Shown: positions 34,592 to 42,992 of the stretch, in pieces | How the letters are laid out: every line of letters starts with the position of its first letter | How positions within the stretch are numbered: the stretch's first letter is position 1 | DNA from: Thermincola carboxydiphila | GTDB taxonomy: Bacteria > Bacillota > Thermincolia > Thermincolales > UBA2595 | Direction of reading: 5' to 3' | Length of the DNA: 64,000 nt | Assembly (NCBI GenBank): GCA_016841045.1 | Contig: JAENZX010000003.1 | Span: forward strand, 147,282 to 211,281 | The notes under the pieces: model-generated | The model's database searches: none | Seen by the model: the letters and a program-made list of their open reading frames with translations, nothing else | What the model was told of the DNA's origin: nothing | Made by a program: the position numbers and the translations under genes

Positions 34592-34825
34592 ATGAGCTTG
34601 TTAGAGGAGTACTTAAAAAAATCGGTAGATGAGTTGGAAACTATGCTAAAAACATTAAATAGTGACTTAGAAGAAGTGGAAGAGGAACGAATGTTCACCC
34701 TGGGACAAACGGGTATTCATTTGCCTGGGGCAACGGTGAGAAAGTACGAAGCAGAAGTAAAAAGTCTAAAAGATAAAATTGAAAATTGCAAAGCTGCAAT
34801 TGAACAGAAGAAAAGCGGTAACTAA
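34592..34825 (+). CDS. small coiled-coil protein under CsoR-like control
   Basis: A 77-residue, highly charged, mostly helical protein. Residues ~3-33 and ~50-75 have heptad-like hydrophobic spacing, joined by a short loop with HLPGATV, so a helical hairpin is likely. There is one cysteine near residue 67. It is not a CsoR itself, as the Cys-His-Cys copper ligands are absent. I do not recognise a family. A GGAGGTG site precedes the ATG. The divergent arrangement with the DUF2892 gene and the shared operator type suggest a common stress response. Confidence 0.65.
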   Translation: MSLLEEYLKKSVDELETMLKTLNSDLEEVEEERMFTLGQTGIHLPGATVRKYEAEVKSLKDKIENCKAAIEQKKSGN

Positions 34826-34838
34826 GCTAGCTATCATG

Positions 34839-34869
34839 AGGGTGACCAAATAGGTTACCCTTTATTTTT
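34839..34869 (+). terminator. rho-independent terminator after the coiled-coil gene
   Basis: AGGGTGACC and GGTTACCCT pair with one wobble around AAATA and are followed by TTATTTTTT. Confidence 0.85.
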
Positions 34870-34967
34870 TAGTGAGCTATTGATAATAGGTTCATCAGAT
34901 GGTATACTTTTATTTGAGTCCACCACGGGCGGAAGATTATCCGCGTACGAGGGACAGAGGTGTTGTT

Positions 34968-35417
34968 ATGAATAAAAATGATGAGAAAAAGTATTACATA
35001 GTAGCACAGGATATTCTCCCTGAAGCAATAAGAAAAACAGCCGAGGTTAAGGAACTGCTAATTAGGGGTGAAGCTTCGACGATTAATGCTGCTGTTGATA
35101 AGGTGGGAATAAGCAGAAGCGCTTTTTATAAGTATAGAGATGGAGTTTTTGCATTTCACAGGGCTGACCATGACAAGGTTATTACACTGTCACTTCTACT
35201 TGAACATAAAGCCGGAGTTTTATCGACTATTTTGAACACTATAGCTGCCGAACAAGGAAATATTTTAACTATTAATCAGGGTATTCCACTGCAAGGCCTT
35301 GCTAACGCGGCAATATCTATTGACACATCAGGAATGCAGGTTTCTATCGAAACAATGCTCAGAGCTCTAAATCTTATAAGAGGAGTAAACAAAGTTGAAG
35401 TAATAGGAGAAAGTTAA
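34968..35417 (+). CDS. ACT domain protein (PheB/UPF0735 family)
   Basis: A 149-residue protein with an N-terminal helix-turn-helix-like part (AAVDKVGISRSAFYKYRDGV near 43-62) and a C-terminal ACT domain (VITLSLLLEHKAGVLSTIL near 74-92). It belongs to the UPF0735 family, sometimes named PheB. Its position directly before hom and thrB suggests a role in sensing amino acids or regulating aspartate-family synthesis, which is inference. The ATG at 34968 with AGAGGTG is preferred; an earlier in-frame start at 34899 lies next to the upstream terminator and lacks a binding site. Confidence 0.88.
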   Translation: MNKNDEKKYYIVAQDILPEAIRKTAEVKELLIRGEASTINAAVDKVGISRSAFYKYRDGVFAFHRADHDKVITLSLLLEHKAGVLSTILNTIAAEQGNILTINQGIPLQGLANAAISIDTSGMQVSIETMLRALNLIRGVNKVEVIGES

Positions 35418-35460
35418 ATACCTTCAACTACATTAATATATAAATTATAGGAGGATTATC

Positions 35461-36753
35461 ATGGATAGCAAAAATATTTATGTTGGTTTATTGGGCTGCG
35501 GAACTGTTGGCAGCGGGGTTTGGAAGGTTTTAAATAAAAATAGGGAACTTATCCATAACAGGGCTGGAATTAGTGTTACTGTAAAACGTGTTTTGGAAAT
35601 TGACCCCAATAAGACAGCTGCTGCAGGAGTGCCTGAGAGTATAGTTACGTCTGATTTTTCAGAGATAATCAACGATGACCAAATTGATATAGTTGTCGAG
35701 GTCATCGGTGGTACTACCATTGCCGGAGAATTTTTAAGAGAAGCGATGAAAGCCGGTAAAAGTGTTGTAACTGCCAATAAAGACCTCCTAGCTCAAGAGG
35801 GTGAAGAACTTTATAGAATTGCTGAAGAAAACGGTGTTGACTTATTTTTTGAGGCCAGTGTAGGGGGCGGTATACCCATCATTCGTCCAATGAAGGAATC
35901 CCTCACAGGTAACAGAATTGAGAAAATTTACGGTATATTAAATGGTACCACAAATTACATGCTGTCTAAAATGAGTGCAGGGGGAAGCAATTACTCTGAT
36001 GTTCTTGAAGAAGCACAGAAGAGAGGGTATGCGGAGGCTGACCCTACTTCGGATGTTGAGGGTTACGACGCAGCACGTAAACTTGCAATTCTGGCATCAA
36101 TAGCCTTTAATACAAGAGTGGCTTTGAAAGACGTATATGTAGAAGGTATCACCAGGATCACCGCACGGGATATTATGTATGCCAAAGAACTTAATTATTC
36201 AGTAAAGCTTCTTGCTATTGGAAAAGAAAAAGATGGCGAAATTGAAGTCAGGGTTCACCCTACTTTTATACCTCAAAATCATCCACTCGCATCGGTAAAT
36301 GACGTCTTTAATGCCATTTTTGTGACTGGCGATGCTGTCGGCGATGTAATGTTTTATGGAAGGGGAGCAGGTGAGCTTCCAACCGCTTCTGCGGTTGTTG
36401 GGGATATAATAGATGCCGCTCGTAATAAGATAAAAGGGACCACCGGCAAACTTTTGTGTACTTGTTTTGATCATAAAACTATTAAAAACGTAGGCGAAAC
36501 AATAACCAAATATTATGTACGCATGAAAGTAACCGATAGACCTGGTGTTCTAGCGGCAATTGCGACTGTTTTTGGAAATCAGGAAGTAAGTATCGCTTCT
36601 GTGCTTCAAAAGAGAAATATTGATAACATAGCCGAAATTGTTTGGGTAACCCATGATGTTTATGAAAAAAATATTCAGGATGCCTTGAAAATTATTGAAG
36701 GTTTATCTATAGTTGAAGAGATAAGTAATGTGATAAGAGTCGAGGGAGAATAA
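35461..36753 (+). CDS. hom: homoserine dehydrogenase
   Basis: A 430-residue NAD(P)-dependent enzyme that reduces aspartate semialdehyde to homoserine for threonine and methionine. The N-terminal Rossmann loop is GLLGCGTVGSGVWKVL. VVTANKDLLAQEG near 101-113 and the catalytic region GILNGTTNYMLSKM near 159-172, plus YAEADPTSDVEGYDAARK near 190-207, are intact. The C-terminal ACT domain (MKVTDRPGVLAAIATVFG near 356-373) suggests feedback control by threonine. A TAGGAGG site precedes the ATG. thrB follows 21 bp later, giving an ACT protein-hom-thrB unit. Confidence 0.96.
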   Translation: MDSKNIYVGLLGCGTVGSGVWKVLNKNRELIHNRAGISVTVKRVLEIDPNKTAAAGVPESIVTSDFSEIINDDQIDIVVEVIGGTTIAGEFLREAMKAGKSVVTANKDLLAQEGEELYRIAEENGVDLFFEASVGGGIPIIRPMKESLTGNRIEKIYGILNGTTNYMLSKMSAGGSNYSDVLEEAQKRGYAEADPTSDVEGYDAARKLAILASIAFNTRVALKDVYVEGITRITARDIMYAKELNYSVKLLAIGKEKDGEIEVRVHPTFIPQNHPLASVNDVFNAIFVTGDAVGDVMFYGRGAGELPTASAVVGDIIDAARNKIKGTTGKLLCTCFDHKTIKNVGETITKYYVRMKVTDRPGVLAAIATVFGNQEVSIASVLQKRNIDNIAEIVWVTHDVYEKNIQDALKIIEGLSIVEEISNVIRVEGE

Positions 36754-36774
36754 CCCGACGGGAGGATATATCTT

Positions 36775-37680
36775 ATGGTTCGCGTACAGATACCTGCTAC
36801 AACGGCAAACATGGGGCCAGGATTTGATACTCTGGGTATGGCGTTGAAATTATATAACATAGTCGAAATGGATACATACGGGCAAGGACTCCAAATTGAG
36901 GTTGAAGGCGACGGAGCGGAAAAAATCCCGCGTGATTCCGGCAATATCGTATATATAGCTGCGACGAGAGTTTTCAGGCAGGTAGATTTTGAGCCTAAAG
37001 GCCTTCGTATCCGCATCATTAATAATATACCTTTGGCTCGCGGCTTAGGGAGCAGTGCAGCTGCAATTGTTGGAGGACTTATTGCAGCCAACATTCTGAC
37101 AGGTAGTAAGTTAAACGAAAAAGAGATTTTGAGTATAGCTACAGATATAGAGGGTCATCCCGATAACGTGGCCCCCGCCCTGCTGGGTGGTATTATTGTA
37201 AGTGTACAGTCTGAGGGAGAAGTTAAATATTCCAAAATAGAGCCTCCAAGCAAGTTGAAATGCGTTGTGGCAATTCCTGATTTTACGTTACCCACAAAAC
37301 TAGCTAGAGAAGTCCTTCCTTCGAGCGTTTCAATTATAGATGCTGTCTATAATATAAGCAGGACAGCGCTCTTGGTAACAGCCTTGATAAAACAGGACTT
37401 TAACCTCCTTGCGTCATCTATGGATGATAGACTACACCAGCCTTACAGGGCCAATCTCATCCCGGGCATGAAAAAGGTATTTGCCGCAGCTAAACTGGCT
37501 GGAGCAAGAGGGATTGTCCTAAGTGGTGCAGGACCTACACTTATTGCATTCTGTGACGAAAATGCGGCTCATATCGCTGGGGTTATGAAAGAAACTTTTC
37601 TACAGAGCGGAGTGATCACAAAAGTAATGGAACTGGAACCAAATCCTGTAGGTGCTGTAGCCTTTGAGGTTATGAAGTAA
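36775..37680 (+). CDS. thrB: homoserine kinase
   Basis: A 301-residue GHMP kinase that phosphorylates homoserine for threonine synthesis. The N-terminal PATTANMGPGFDTLG and the ATP-binding loop PLARGLGSSAAAIVGGL near residues 86-102 are the family signatures. The C-terminal GHMP motif is LSGAGPTLIAFC near 250-261. A GGGAGG site precedes the ATG. It ends the hom-thrB unit; thrC is not in the window. Length is typical. Confidence 0.96.
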   Translation: MVRVQIPATTANMGPGFDTLGMALKLYNIVEMDTYGQGLQIEVEGDGAEKIPRDSGNIVYIAATRVFRQVDFEPKGLRIRIINNIPLARGLGSSAAAIVGGLIAANILTGSKLNEKEILSIATDIEGHPDNVAPALLGGIIVSVQSEGEVKYSKIEPPSKLKCVVAIPDFTLPTKLAREVLPSSVSIIDAVYNISRTALLVTALIKQDFNLLASSMDDRLHQPYRANLIPGMKKVFAAAKLAGARGIVLSGAGPTLIAFCDENAAHIAGVMKETFLQSGVITKVMELEPNPVGAVAFEVMK

Positions 37681-37727
37681 TAGAATAACAGCGAAAAAAC
37701 TTTTACTTAGATGGCATAAAATTCACC

Positions 37728-37756
37728 TTGCAAAAAAATCTTCGATAGTATATAAT
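37728..37756 (+). promoter_or_regulatory. sigma-A type promoter of tRNA-Pro
   Basis: TTGCAA (37728-37733) and TATAAT (37751-37756) are separated by 17 bp, placing the start-point a few bases before the tRNA. Confidence 0.8.
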
Positions 37757-37767
37757 AAATTTTGTGT

Positions 37768-37844
37768 CGGGGCGTAGCTCAGTTTGGTAGAGCGCTACCT
37801 TGGGGTGGTAGAGGCCGCATGTTCGAATCATGTCGCTCCGACCA
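37768..37844 (+). tRNA. tRNA-Pro (GGG anticodon)
   Basis: A 77-nt cloverleaf. The acceptor stem CGGGGCG pairs with CGCTCCG, and the anticodon stem CTACC/GGTAG encloses the loop TTGGGGT, which gives anticodon GGG. The T-arm contains GTTCGAATC. The 3' CCA is encoded. Confidence 0.95.
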
Positions 37845-37910
37845 TTAAAATTTAGACACCCCATAATAATTGGATAATTAAAATATTGATTTGACAACAG
37901 GTTAGTACAA

Positions 37911-37946
37911 AAGCCCAGGCCATAAGCCTGGGCTTAAAGTTTTTTT
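37911..37946 (+). terminator. rho-independent terminator after tRNA-Pro
   Basis: AAGCCCAGGC and GCCTGGGCTT form a perfect 10-bp stem around CATAA, with AAAGTTTTTTT after it. Confidence 0.9.
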
Positions 37947-37948
37947 GT

Positions 37949-38001
37949 CAAAAGCGAACAGACACTATGTAATGCATAGTGTTTGTTCGCTTTATTTTTT
38001 A
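37949..38001. repeat. flanking hairpin repeat, left copy
   Basis: CAAAAGCGAACAG (37949-37961) begins a long hairpin (arms to CTATG and CATAG) that ends in CGCTTTATTTTTT. The same 13 bases begin a similar hairpin at 45715, on the other side of the respiratory island. It also works as a terminator for the minus-strand cytochrome side or for the tRNA side. Confidence 0.7.
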
Positions 38002-38124
38002 AGTTAGCTTTTGATTATAGCACCAAAAAACAATCTTTTAAAATCAATTTTAACAGTCATTTTTCATGTTTATGAACATATGTTATCATTGCAATGCCAT
38101 GGCATACTTGAAAAAAGGTATCTT

Positions 38125-38240
38125 TCAGCGGAGCCAATGACATTGATTACAGTATGTTCCTGTAACCTTAACCCCTGGCTTTGGCTGTTCAAGGTTATGG
38201 CAGGTCAGACAATTCTGGATACCTCTTTCTGCTGCCTTTT
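38125..38240 (-). pseudogene. out-of-frame tail of the multiheme cytochrome
   Basis: Directly past the cytochrome stop, another frame encodes AAERGIQNCLTCHNLEQPKP and, further on, TYCNQCHWLR before a stop at 38125-38127. These are two more CxxCH heme sites. Adding one A to the CCCAAAAGG run (38237-38240 on the plus strand as TTTT) would join this tail to the main frame. It is either a sequencing error at the homopolymer or a real frameshift. Confidence 0.75.
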
Positions 38241-39092
38241 GGGATGTACCGGCATCATTGAATCCTCATGCATTTCAGGCCGTTTAAGATGGCAGCTGTA
38301 GCAAAACTCCTGGGCTCGTGAAAAGTCGGCTGCCAGATTGCCGGTAGATGGAGTTTCAAACTTGTCGACACCGGGTGTGACATGGCATTTGGCGCAGTCG
38401 CTGATATTGTCCCTGGCAAACCTTCCGTGCTGGGTGTTCCAGTTAGGCTGGTCATGGGAGGGAAGCGATTGGATAGCGGTATGGCAGGTATTGCACTTAC
38501 GTGATACGCTGGCCTGGCGGTGGCAATTGACACAAGTCCACATGTTGGGCTTCGAATAATAACTGGTTGCCAATTTTTTTGCTACTCCCGGGTTCCAGGA
38601 CTGGTAATTGGCAAGGTCTGCTTCGGAAGTAAGGTCCCGGTCGGCAATCCTGGCGTGCACCACTCCGCTATGGCATTTGACGCATGTTACTCCAGCGGCA
38701 GCATGACGATCGTGGGGAATAATCAGGTCGCCGGATGGGGTATACTCGCGATTTTCGGTGTGGCACTCATTACAAACCTCATTGGGAATGCCATCCTTAA
38801 TTTTGATGGGTTTGGAAAAGGTCTTATTATCATGTTTGGATTTGTAGTCCGTGGTGTTTCCGGTATGGCATTTGGTGCACGGTATTTTACTGTGTGAAGA
38901 AATCTGCCAGGTCATTATTTCCGGCAGCATTTCGTGGCACTCGGTACATTCTGTTGTATCTTCCCGGACAGCGGCCTGTCGGCCCTGCGGGCCGGTTTCC
39001 CTTGGTATCACCCTGGTGTAAGTCACCCCAAACAGAATAATGAAAAGCAGGATACCAAACACAGATAGCACTATTTCGCGACGTTCCTGCAT
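38205..39092 (-). CDS. membrane-anchored multiheme cytochrome c (frameshifted 3' end)
   Basis: A 295-residue protein with an uncleaved N-terminal membrane anchor (VLSVFGILLFIILFGVTY) and eight CxxCH heme motifs: CTECH, CTKCH, CNECH, CVKCH, CVNCH, CNTCH, CAKCH and CYSCH. Two further CxxCH sites follow in another frame, so the intact protein would be a decaheme cytochrome. The overall type resembles NapC/NrfH-linked or octaheme electron carriers on the outer face of the membrane, moving electrons between quinol and an external acceptor or reductase. AAAGGGGAG precedes the ATG. It is the second gene after the slipin on the minus strand, facing the regulator genes. Confidence 0.85.
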   Translation of the reverse strand: MQERREIVLSVFGILLFIILFGVTYTRVIPRETGPQGRQAAVREDTTECTECHEMLPEIMTWQISSHSKIPCTKCHTGNTTDYKSKHDNKTFSKPIKIKDGIPNEVCNECHTENREYTPSGDLIIPHDRHAAAGVTCVKCHSGVVHARIADRDLTSEADLANYQSWNPGVAKKLATSYYSKPNMWTCVNCHRQASVSRKCNTCHTAIQSLPSHDQPNWNTQHGRFARDNISDCAKCHVTPGVDKFETPSTGNLAADFSRAQEFCYSCHLKRPEMHEDSMMPVHPKRQQKEVSRIV

Positions 39093-39106
39093 AATACCGC
39101 TCCCCT

Positions 39107-39949
39107 TTATGTTTCCCTGGATAGGGAACTGAGGCCGGTAATGGTTCCCAGACCCATGGTTTCCACTGCTGAGCTGGGTACCACTACCAGGGCGCCTTTT
39201 TCTTTTAGACCTTCATAAAGGATGTTCATAGCCCTTAACTGCAGAGCCAGCGGGTTACCCTCATAGGATCTGGAGGCTTCAGAGAATTTTTGGGCAATCT
39301 CGGTTTCTGCAGTGCCGAGGATTATTCTCGCCTTGCGCTCCCGTTCTGCCTGTGCTTCCCGGGACATGGCATCCTGTAAGGTGGAGGGGATAAGCACATC
39401 TCTGATTTCTACTGACTGTACAGAAATGCCCCAAGGCTCTGTCTTGGTGTCAATAACCTTACGCAGTTCCTGGTCAATATGTTCTCTGTCAGCCAGCATC
39501 TCAGATAGAAGGGTGCGTCCGATAATATCCCTCAGTGTTGTCTGGGCTGCCCAAGATACGGCGCTTTTGTATTCCTTTACCTCCAGTGCTGCTTTTTCGG
39601 CGTCCCAAACCTTCCAGAAAAGCACTGCATCAACATCTACCGGCACTGTATCTTTGGTTAGTGTCTGCTCAGCAGTGAAGGAGGTGACTGAAACCCTCTG
39701 ATCTATCCATGTGGTTACGGAGTCTATTACCGGGATTACGAAGAAAAGACCGGGTCCGGCCAGCCTGTGGAATTTACCGAGCCGTAAAACAACCCCCTTT
39801 TCCCATTGTTTGGCCATCCTGATGGCAGCCAGGATGAAAAGGGCAACAGGCATTGTCGCAAAGACATACATACGGTCTCCGGTCATGGCGGTGACGGCGA
39901 GTCCGCCGCAGGCAACAGCTGCAAAGAGAAGCAGTGCGAAAAAGTTCAT
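39107..39949 (-). CDS. slipin (stomatin/SPFH family) protein
   Basis: A 280-residue SPFH/band 7 protein. An N-terminal hydrophobic region (~1-45, two segments) anchors it. The SPFH domain begins VVLRLGKFHRLAGPGLFFVIP near residue 53 and includes QTLTKDTVPVDVDAVLFWKV (in part) near 95-110. SVEIRDVLIPSTLQDAMSREAQAERE (in part) and a helical tail follow. Slipins form large membrane scaffolds, and bacterial ones are often beside NfeD proteases, which is not the case here. Position next to the cytochrome suggests a scaffold for the respiratory complex (inference). It is divergent from the kinase gene. Confidence 0.88.
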   Translation of the reverse strand: MNFFALLLFAAVACGGLAVTAMTGDRMYVFATMPVALFILAAIRMAKQWEKGVVLRLGKFHRLAGPGLFFVIPVIDSVTTWIDQRVSVTSFTAEQTLTKDTVPVDVDAVLFWKVWDAEKAALEVKEYKSAVSWAAQTTLRDIIGRTLLSEMLADREHIDQELRKVIDTKTEPWGISVQSVEIRDVLIPSTLQDAMSREAQAERERKARIILGTAETEIAQKFSEASRSYEGNPLALQLRAMNILYEGLKEKGALVVVPSSAVETMGLGTITGLSSLSRET

Positions 39950-40133
39950 AATTCATCCTTCCTTTCTTACAATCAGTATTTGACTTTATTATAGATCGGT
40001 GCACATGACAAATTCTCCTGTCAACCGACACATTTCAATATGATAAATGACACGGTCATGCAACACATACAAATTATACTAAGGGTAGGTATAATTTAAT
40101 TAATAGACGGTCTTTATACGGAGGCCTTGAGCC
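39950..40133. promoter_or_regulatory. divergent regulatory region, slipin/histidine kinase
   Basis: This 184-bp region holds two palindromes: TGACA-N8-TGTCA at 40006-40023 and ATGAC-ACG-GTCAT at 40047-40059. A TATAAT lies at 40090-40095. These are candidate regulator sites for the divergent genes. Confidence 0.4.
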
Positions 40134-41579
40134 ATGAGCAAAATTTTGCAACCAAATGTACTGTTAATGTTTTTTGTATACGGATTGTCCTTTTATACCA
40201 TGGGCATTGCCATTGCCCTTCAGTACCGCAGTTACAGCAGTTTCCGAATGGCTAATAGTCTAAGCCTGCTTGCGGCCTTTGCACTGCTTCACAGCCTGAG
40301 TGAATGGGGCAGCGTATTCATACCTGTAAAGGTACCTGACTTTGGTAATTTTCCCTTGTGGAAACTATTGGCCATCCAGCGTTTGCTGCAGTCAGTATCA
40401 TATTTTTTTCTTTTTTGTTTTGGAACCAAACTCATTTCTGACTTCCGAAAACAAAATTTTTACTGGTGGCTTACTCTACCGACTGCAATTTTCATTGGCT
40501 GGTTGGTTGGCTTTTCACGCTTTATTCCACTTGCGGGCACTAATCAACAGATTGAATTACTTGTTCATAGTGAGTACTGGTCCCGCTATCTTTTGGCTTT
40601 TCCGGCCGGTTTGTTTACGACGTATGGCCTTTATCTTCAGGTTCCGGAACTGAAACAGATTAATGACAGGATAGTACTCAGAAACCTATGGCTGGCCATT
40701 ATTGCCTTTGCGCTCTTTGCTCTTTTCAGCGGTCTTGTGGTGCCTCACCGGATAGGCTGGTTTTCGGGCCTGCTGAATGCAGATGTACTGAGACGGGTTA
40801 CCGGCTTACCCATCGAACTTCTACGCACTGCCACGGCTATTCTGGCCACCTGGTCTATTACCAGCATGCTGGCCATATTTGACTTGGAGAAACAGCGTCA
40901 CATCATGGAGAGAAGAAGGCTGGAAGCAGTTTTCCGGGAACGGGAGCGTTTTGCCCGGGACCTGCATGATGATGTAATACAGTCAATATTTGGCATAGGA
41001 CTTGAACTACAGATAACTATTCCGATTATGGAGAAGGACCTGAAACAGGCTGCTAAACATATAAACTCTGCGGTGGAGCATTTAAACAATGTCATTCATA
41101 CCCTGCGTGCTTATATTCATGGGTTAGAAACCGAAAAAGGTGAACAGGATTTAAAAACCATTCTGGCAGCTATGATAAAACAATTCCAGGATAAGAACAG
41201 ACTGAAAATAAGCCTTAATTTCCCGGCAATCGCATTTGATTATATCCGTCCAACCGTCGTGGTGCGCGATTGGCAGAACCAATTGCTGCAGATTATCCGC
41301 GAGGCCCTAAATAATATCGTACATCATGCCCATGCATCCTGGGCGGAAGTGGATATCCGTATGGAACCTGGACGCCTGATTGTCACTGTCAGTGATAACG
41401 GCCAAGGCATGGCAATCGGATATTCGATTACGGATGTAGAAGGCCGAAGCCACTTGGGGCTGCGTAACATGCAGGCGCGGGCGGTGCTGCTGGGTGGAGA
41501 GCTGCTAATATACTCCCGTCACGGGAAAGGGACCCGGCTGGTCGTCAGTATTCCCTTGGCAATAGAACAGCCTGTTTAA
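40134..41579 (+). CDS. NarL-family sensor histidine kinase
   Basis: A 481-residue membrane sensor. The first ~245 residues contain about seven hydrophobic segments and form an integral sensor. A linker helix follows, then the HisKA_3 dimerisation domain with the phosphorylated His in RERFARDLHDDVIQSIFG near residue 277. The HATPase domain includes EALNNIVHHAHAS near 386, VTVSDNGQGM near 418 and HLGLRNMQARA near 442. It pairs with the response regulator encoded 60 bp downstream. In the island it most likely controls the cytochrome and NrfD genes in response to a membrane or redox cue, which is inferred from position. Confidence 0.9.
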   Translation: MSKILQPNVLLMFFVYGLSFYTMGIAIALQYRSYSSFRMANSLSLLAAFALLHSLSEWGSVFIPVKVPDFGNFPLWKLLAIQRLLQSVSYFFLFCFGTKLISDFRKQNFYWWLTLPTAIFIGWLVGFSRFIPLAGTNQQIELLVHSEYWSRYLLAFPAGLFTTYGLYLQVPELKQINDRIVLRNLWLAIIAFALFALFSGLVVPHRIGWFSGLLNADVLRRVTGLPIELLRTATAILATWSITSMLAIFDLEKQRHIMERRRLEAVFRERERFARDLHDDVIQSIFGIGLELQITIPIMEKDLKQAAKHINSAVEHLNNVIHTLRAYIHGLETEKGEQDLKTILAAMIKQFQDKNRLKISLNFPAIAFDYIRPTVVVRDWQNQLLQIIREALNNIVHHAHASWAEVDIRMEPGRLIVTVSDNGQGMAIGYSITDVEGRSHLGLRNMQARAVLLGGELLIYSRHGKGTRLVVSIPLAIEQPV

Positions 41580-41642
41580 AGTTCAAGCCTGTCAAATATC
41601 AGTATTGGTTATAATTCCTTCAACGAAAGGAGACAGATGTTT

Positions 41643-42293
41643 ATGAGCAAAATTAAGGTGTTAGTTGTAGATGATCATGAAATCGTTCGCCTGGGCCTGA
41701 AACATTTTATGGAGCAGTACCCGGATATCGAAGTGGTGGATGGTGCCAGCAGTCTCAGTGAGACTCTTGTCAAAGTTGAGCAGTACCGCCCGGATGTGGT
41801 GACTATGGACATTTGCCTCAAGAAAAGCAGCGGTATTGATGCTTGCCGAGAAATTGTTGGATGTTTTCCCGATACCAAGGTCATTATGCTGACCTCCTAT
41901 GGCGATGAGGAAATGCTCATGGAAGCTATTTTTGCCGGCGCTAAGGGTTACGTATTAAAGGATGTGGGTAATGACGAGATTATTAGAGCCGTGCGGGCTG
42001 TGCATAGAGATGAGTCTTTGCTCGACTCAGTGGTTACTAAAAAGCTTCTGGAGCAGATGCGGAAAAGCGGGCAAAAGGCTAACGACTCCTTAGAACAACT
42101 GTCAACTACGGAGAAAAAGGTACTTGTTCTCATAGCCGAAGGTAAGACTAACAAGGAAATTGCCGAAACTATTTATCTTAGCGAAAAGACCGTGCGAAAT
42201 TACGTTAGCAGCATTTTAGCCAAGTTAAACCTAGTCAACCGTACCGAGGCAGCAGCATTTGCCGCCAAACGGAACCTTTTAGGTCAAGTCTGA
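41643..42293 (+). CDS. NarL/FixJ-family response regulator
   Basis: A 216-residue regulator. The receiver domain (~1-120) has the acidic pair DDHE near 10, the phospho-acceptor Asp in TMDICL near 56 and the conserved Lys in YVLKDVG near 105. A LuxR-type helix-turn-helix follows near 145-205 (LSTTEKKVLVLIAEGKTNKEIA in part, and SEKTVRNYVSSIL). It is phosphorylated by the upstream kinase. ATG at 41643 is preferred since GGAGA is nine bases away; ATG at 41637 is too near. Candidate targets are the slipin/cytochrome promoter and the 42.3 kb promoter region. Confidence 0.92.
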   Translation: MSKIKVLVVDDHEIVRLGLKHFMEQYPDIEVVDGASSLSETLVKVEQYRPDVVTMDICLKKSSGIDACREIVGCFPDTKVIMLTSYGDEEMLMEAIFAGAKGYVLKDVGNDEIIRAVRAVHRDESLLDSVVTKKLLEQMRKSGQKANDSLEQLSTTEKKVLVLIAEGKTNKEIAETIYLSEKTVRNYVSSILAKLNLVNRTEAAAFAAKRNLLGQV

Positions 42294-42494
42294 TTTATAT
42301 CAGGCTTGTTATTTTTTTGGAGATTTCCCATCTGACCCGGTATAACTGTAACCTTTTTCCCTCGATATAAAAGGACACATACCCATGACATTCGGAGTAT
42401 TATTGGTGACTGATGACATCTGACTTTACTCTGTATCGACAGTATAATTATTTTAACAAAGAAAATGATAATGATTTTTGACAGGGGTGATAAG

Positions 42495-42992
42495 GTGACA
42501 ATAAGGCAAGAAGATGGAAACCCGAGCGCACAGGCCGTTTTTCGTATTGGAGTCATATTAGTTCTAGCAGTAGTTATATTCGTTATTGTGCGGCAGATGA
42601 TGATACCAGCGTCCTTTGGACAGTACGGACGCTACCGGGGGAATAGTATAAGTGAAAATGCTTCCCTAAATGCAGCCTATGCCGGGAGCAGCAATGACTG
42701 CGGCGAATGTCACCAGCAGGAATTTATGGCTTTGGCCCAGGCCCAGCACCGCGAAATTGACTGCCAGTCTTGCCATGGACCGGCGGCAAAACATGTCAGC
42801 AAGCCGGCGGTCACGTCCCCAATAGTACAGGAAACAGCAGAATTATGCAATTCCTGTCATAGGCAGATTGCCGGCAGACAGGATGGAAAAATTGTTACCG
42901 TCAGACCGCTGTTACATAGTGGTGGGGTAAACTGTACAAGGTGCCACAACCCTCACCGGCCACAGCTAAGCTTTGAGGGGGATAAGTCATGA
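42495..42992 (+). CDS. membrane-anchored tetraheme cytochrome c
   Basis: A 165-residue protein with one N-terminal membrane helix (FRIGVILVLAVVIFVIV) and four heme motifs: CGECH, CQSCH, CNSCH and CTRCH. It resembles short cytochrome subunits of NrfD-linked complexes and would carry electrons between the Fe-S protein and an external acceptor. GTG at 42495, eight bases after AGGGG, is preferred over an ATG at 42465 that lacks a site. It overlaps the Fe-S gene start by four bases, so cytochrome, Fe-S and NrfD genes form one unit. It shares no obvious length or motif order with the multiheme cytochrome on the minus strand. Confidence 0.85.
   Translation: MTIRQEDGNPSAQAVFRIGVILVLAVVIFVIVRQMMIPASFGQYGRYRGNSISENASLNAAYAGSSNDCGECHQQEFMALAQAQHREIDCQSCHGPAAKHVSKPAVTSPIVQETAELCNSCHRQIAGRQDGKIVTVRPLLHSGGVNCTRCHNPHRPQLSFEGDKS

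Noticed and set aside
38011-38301. 96-residue plus-strand frame in the cytochrome region
   Set aside because: It is antisense to the CxxCH-containing frames.
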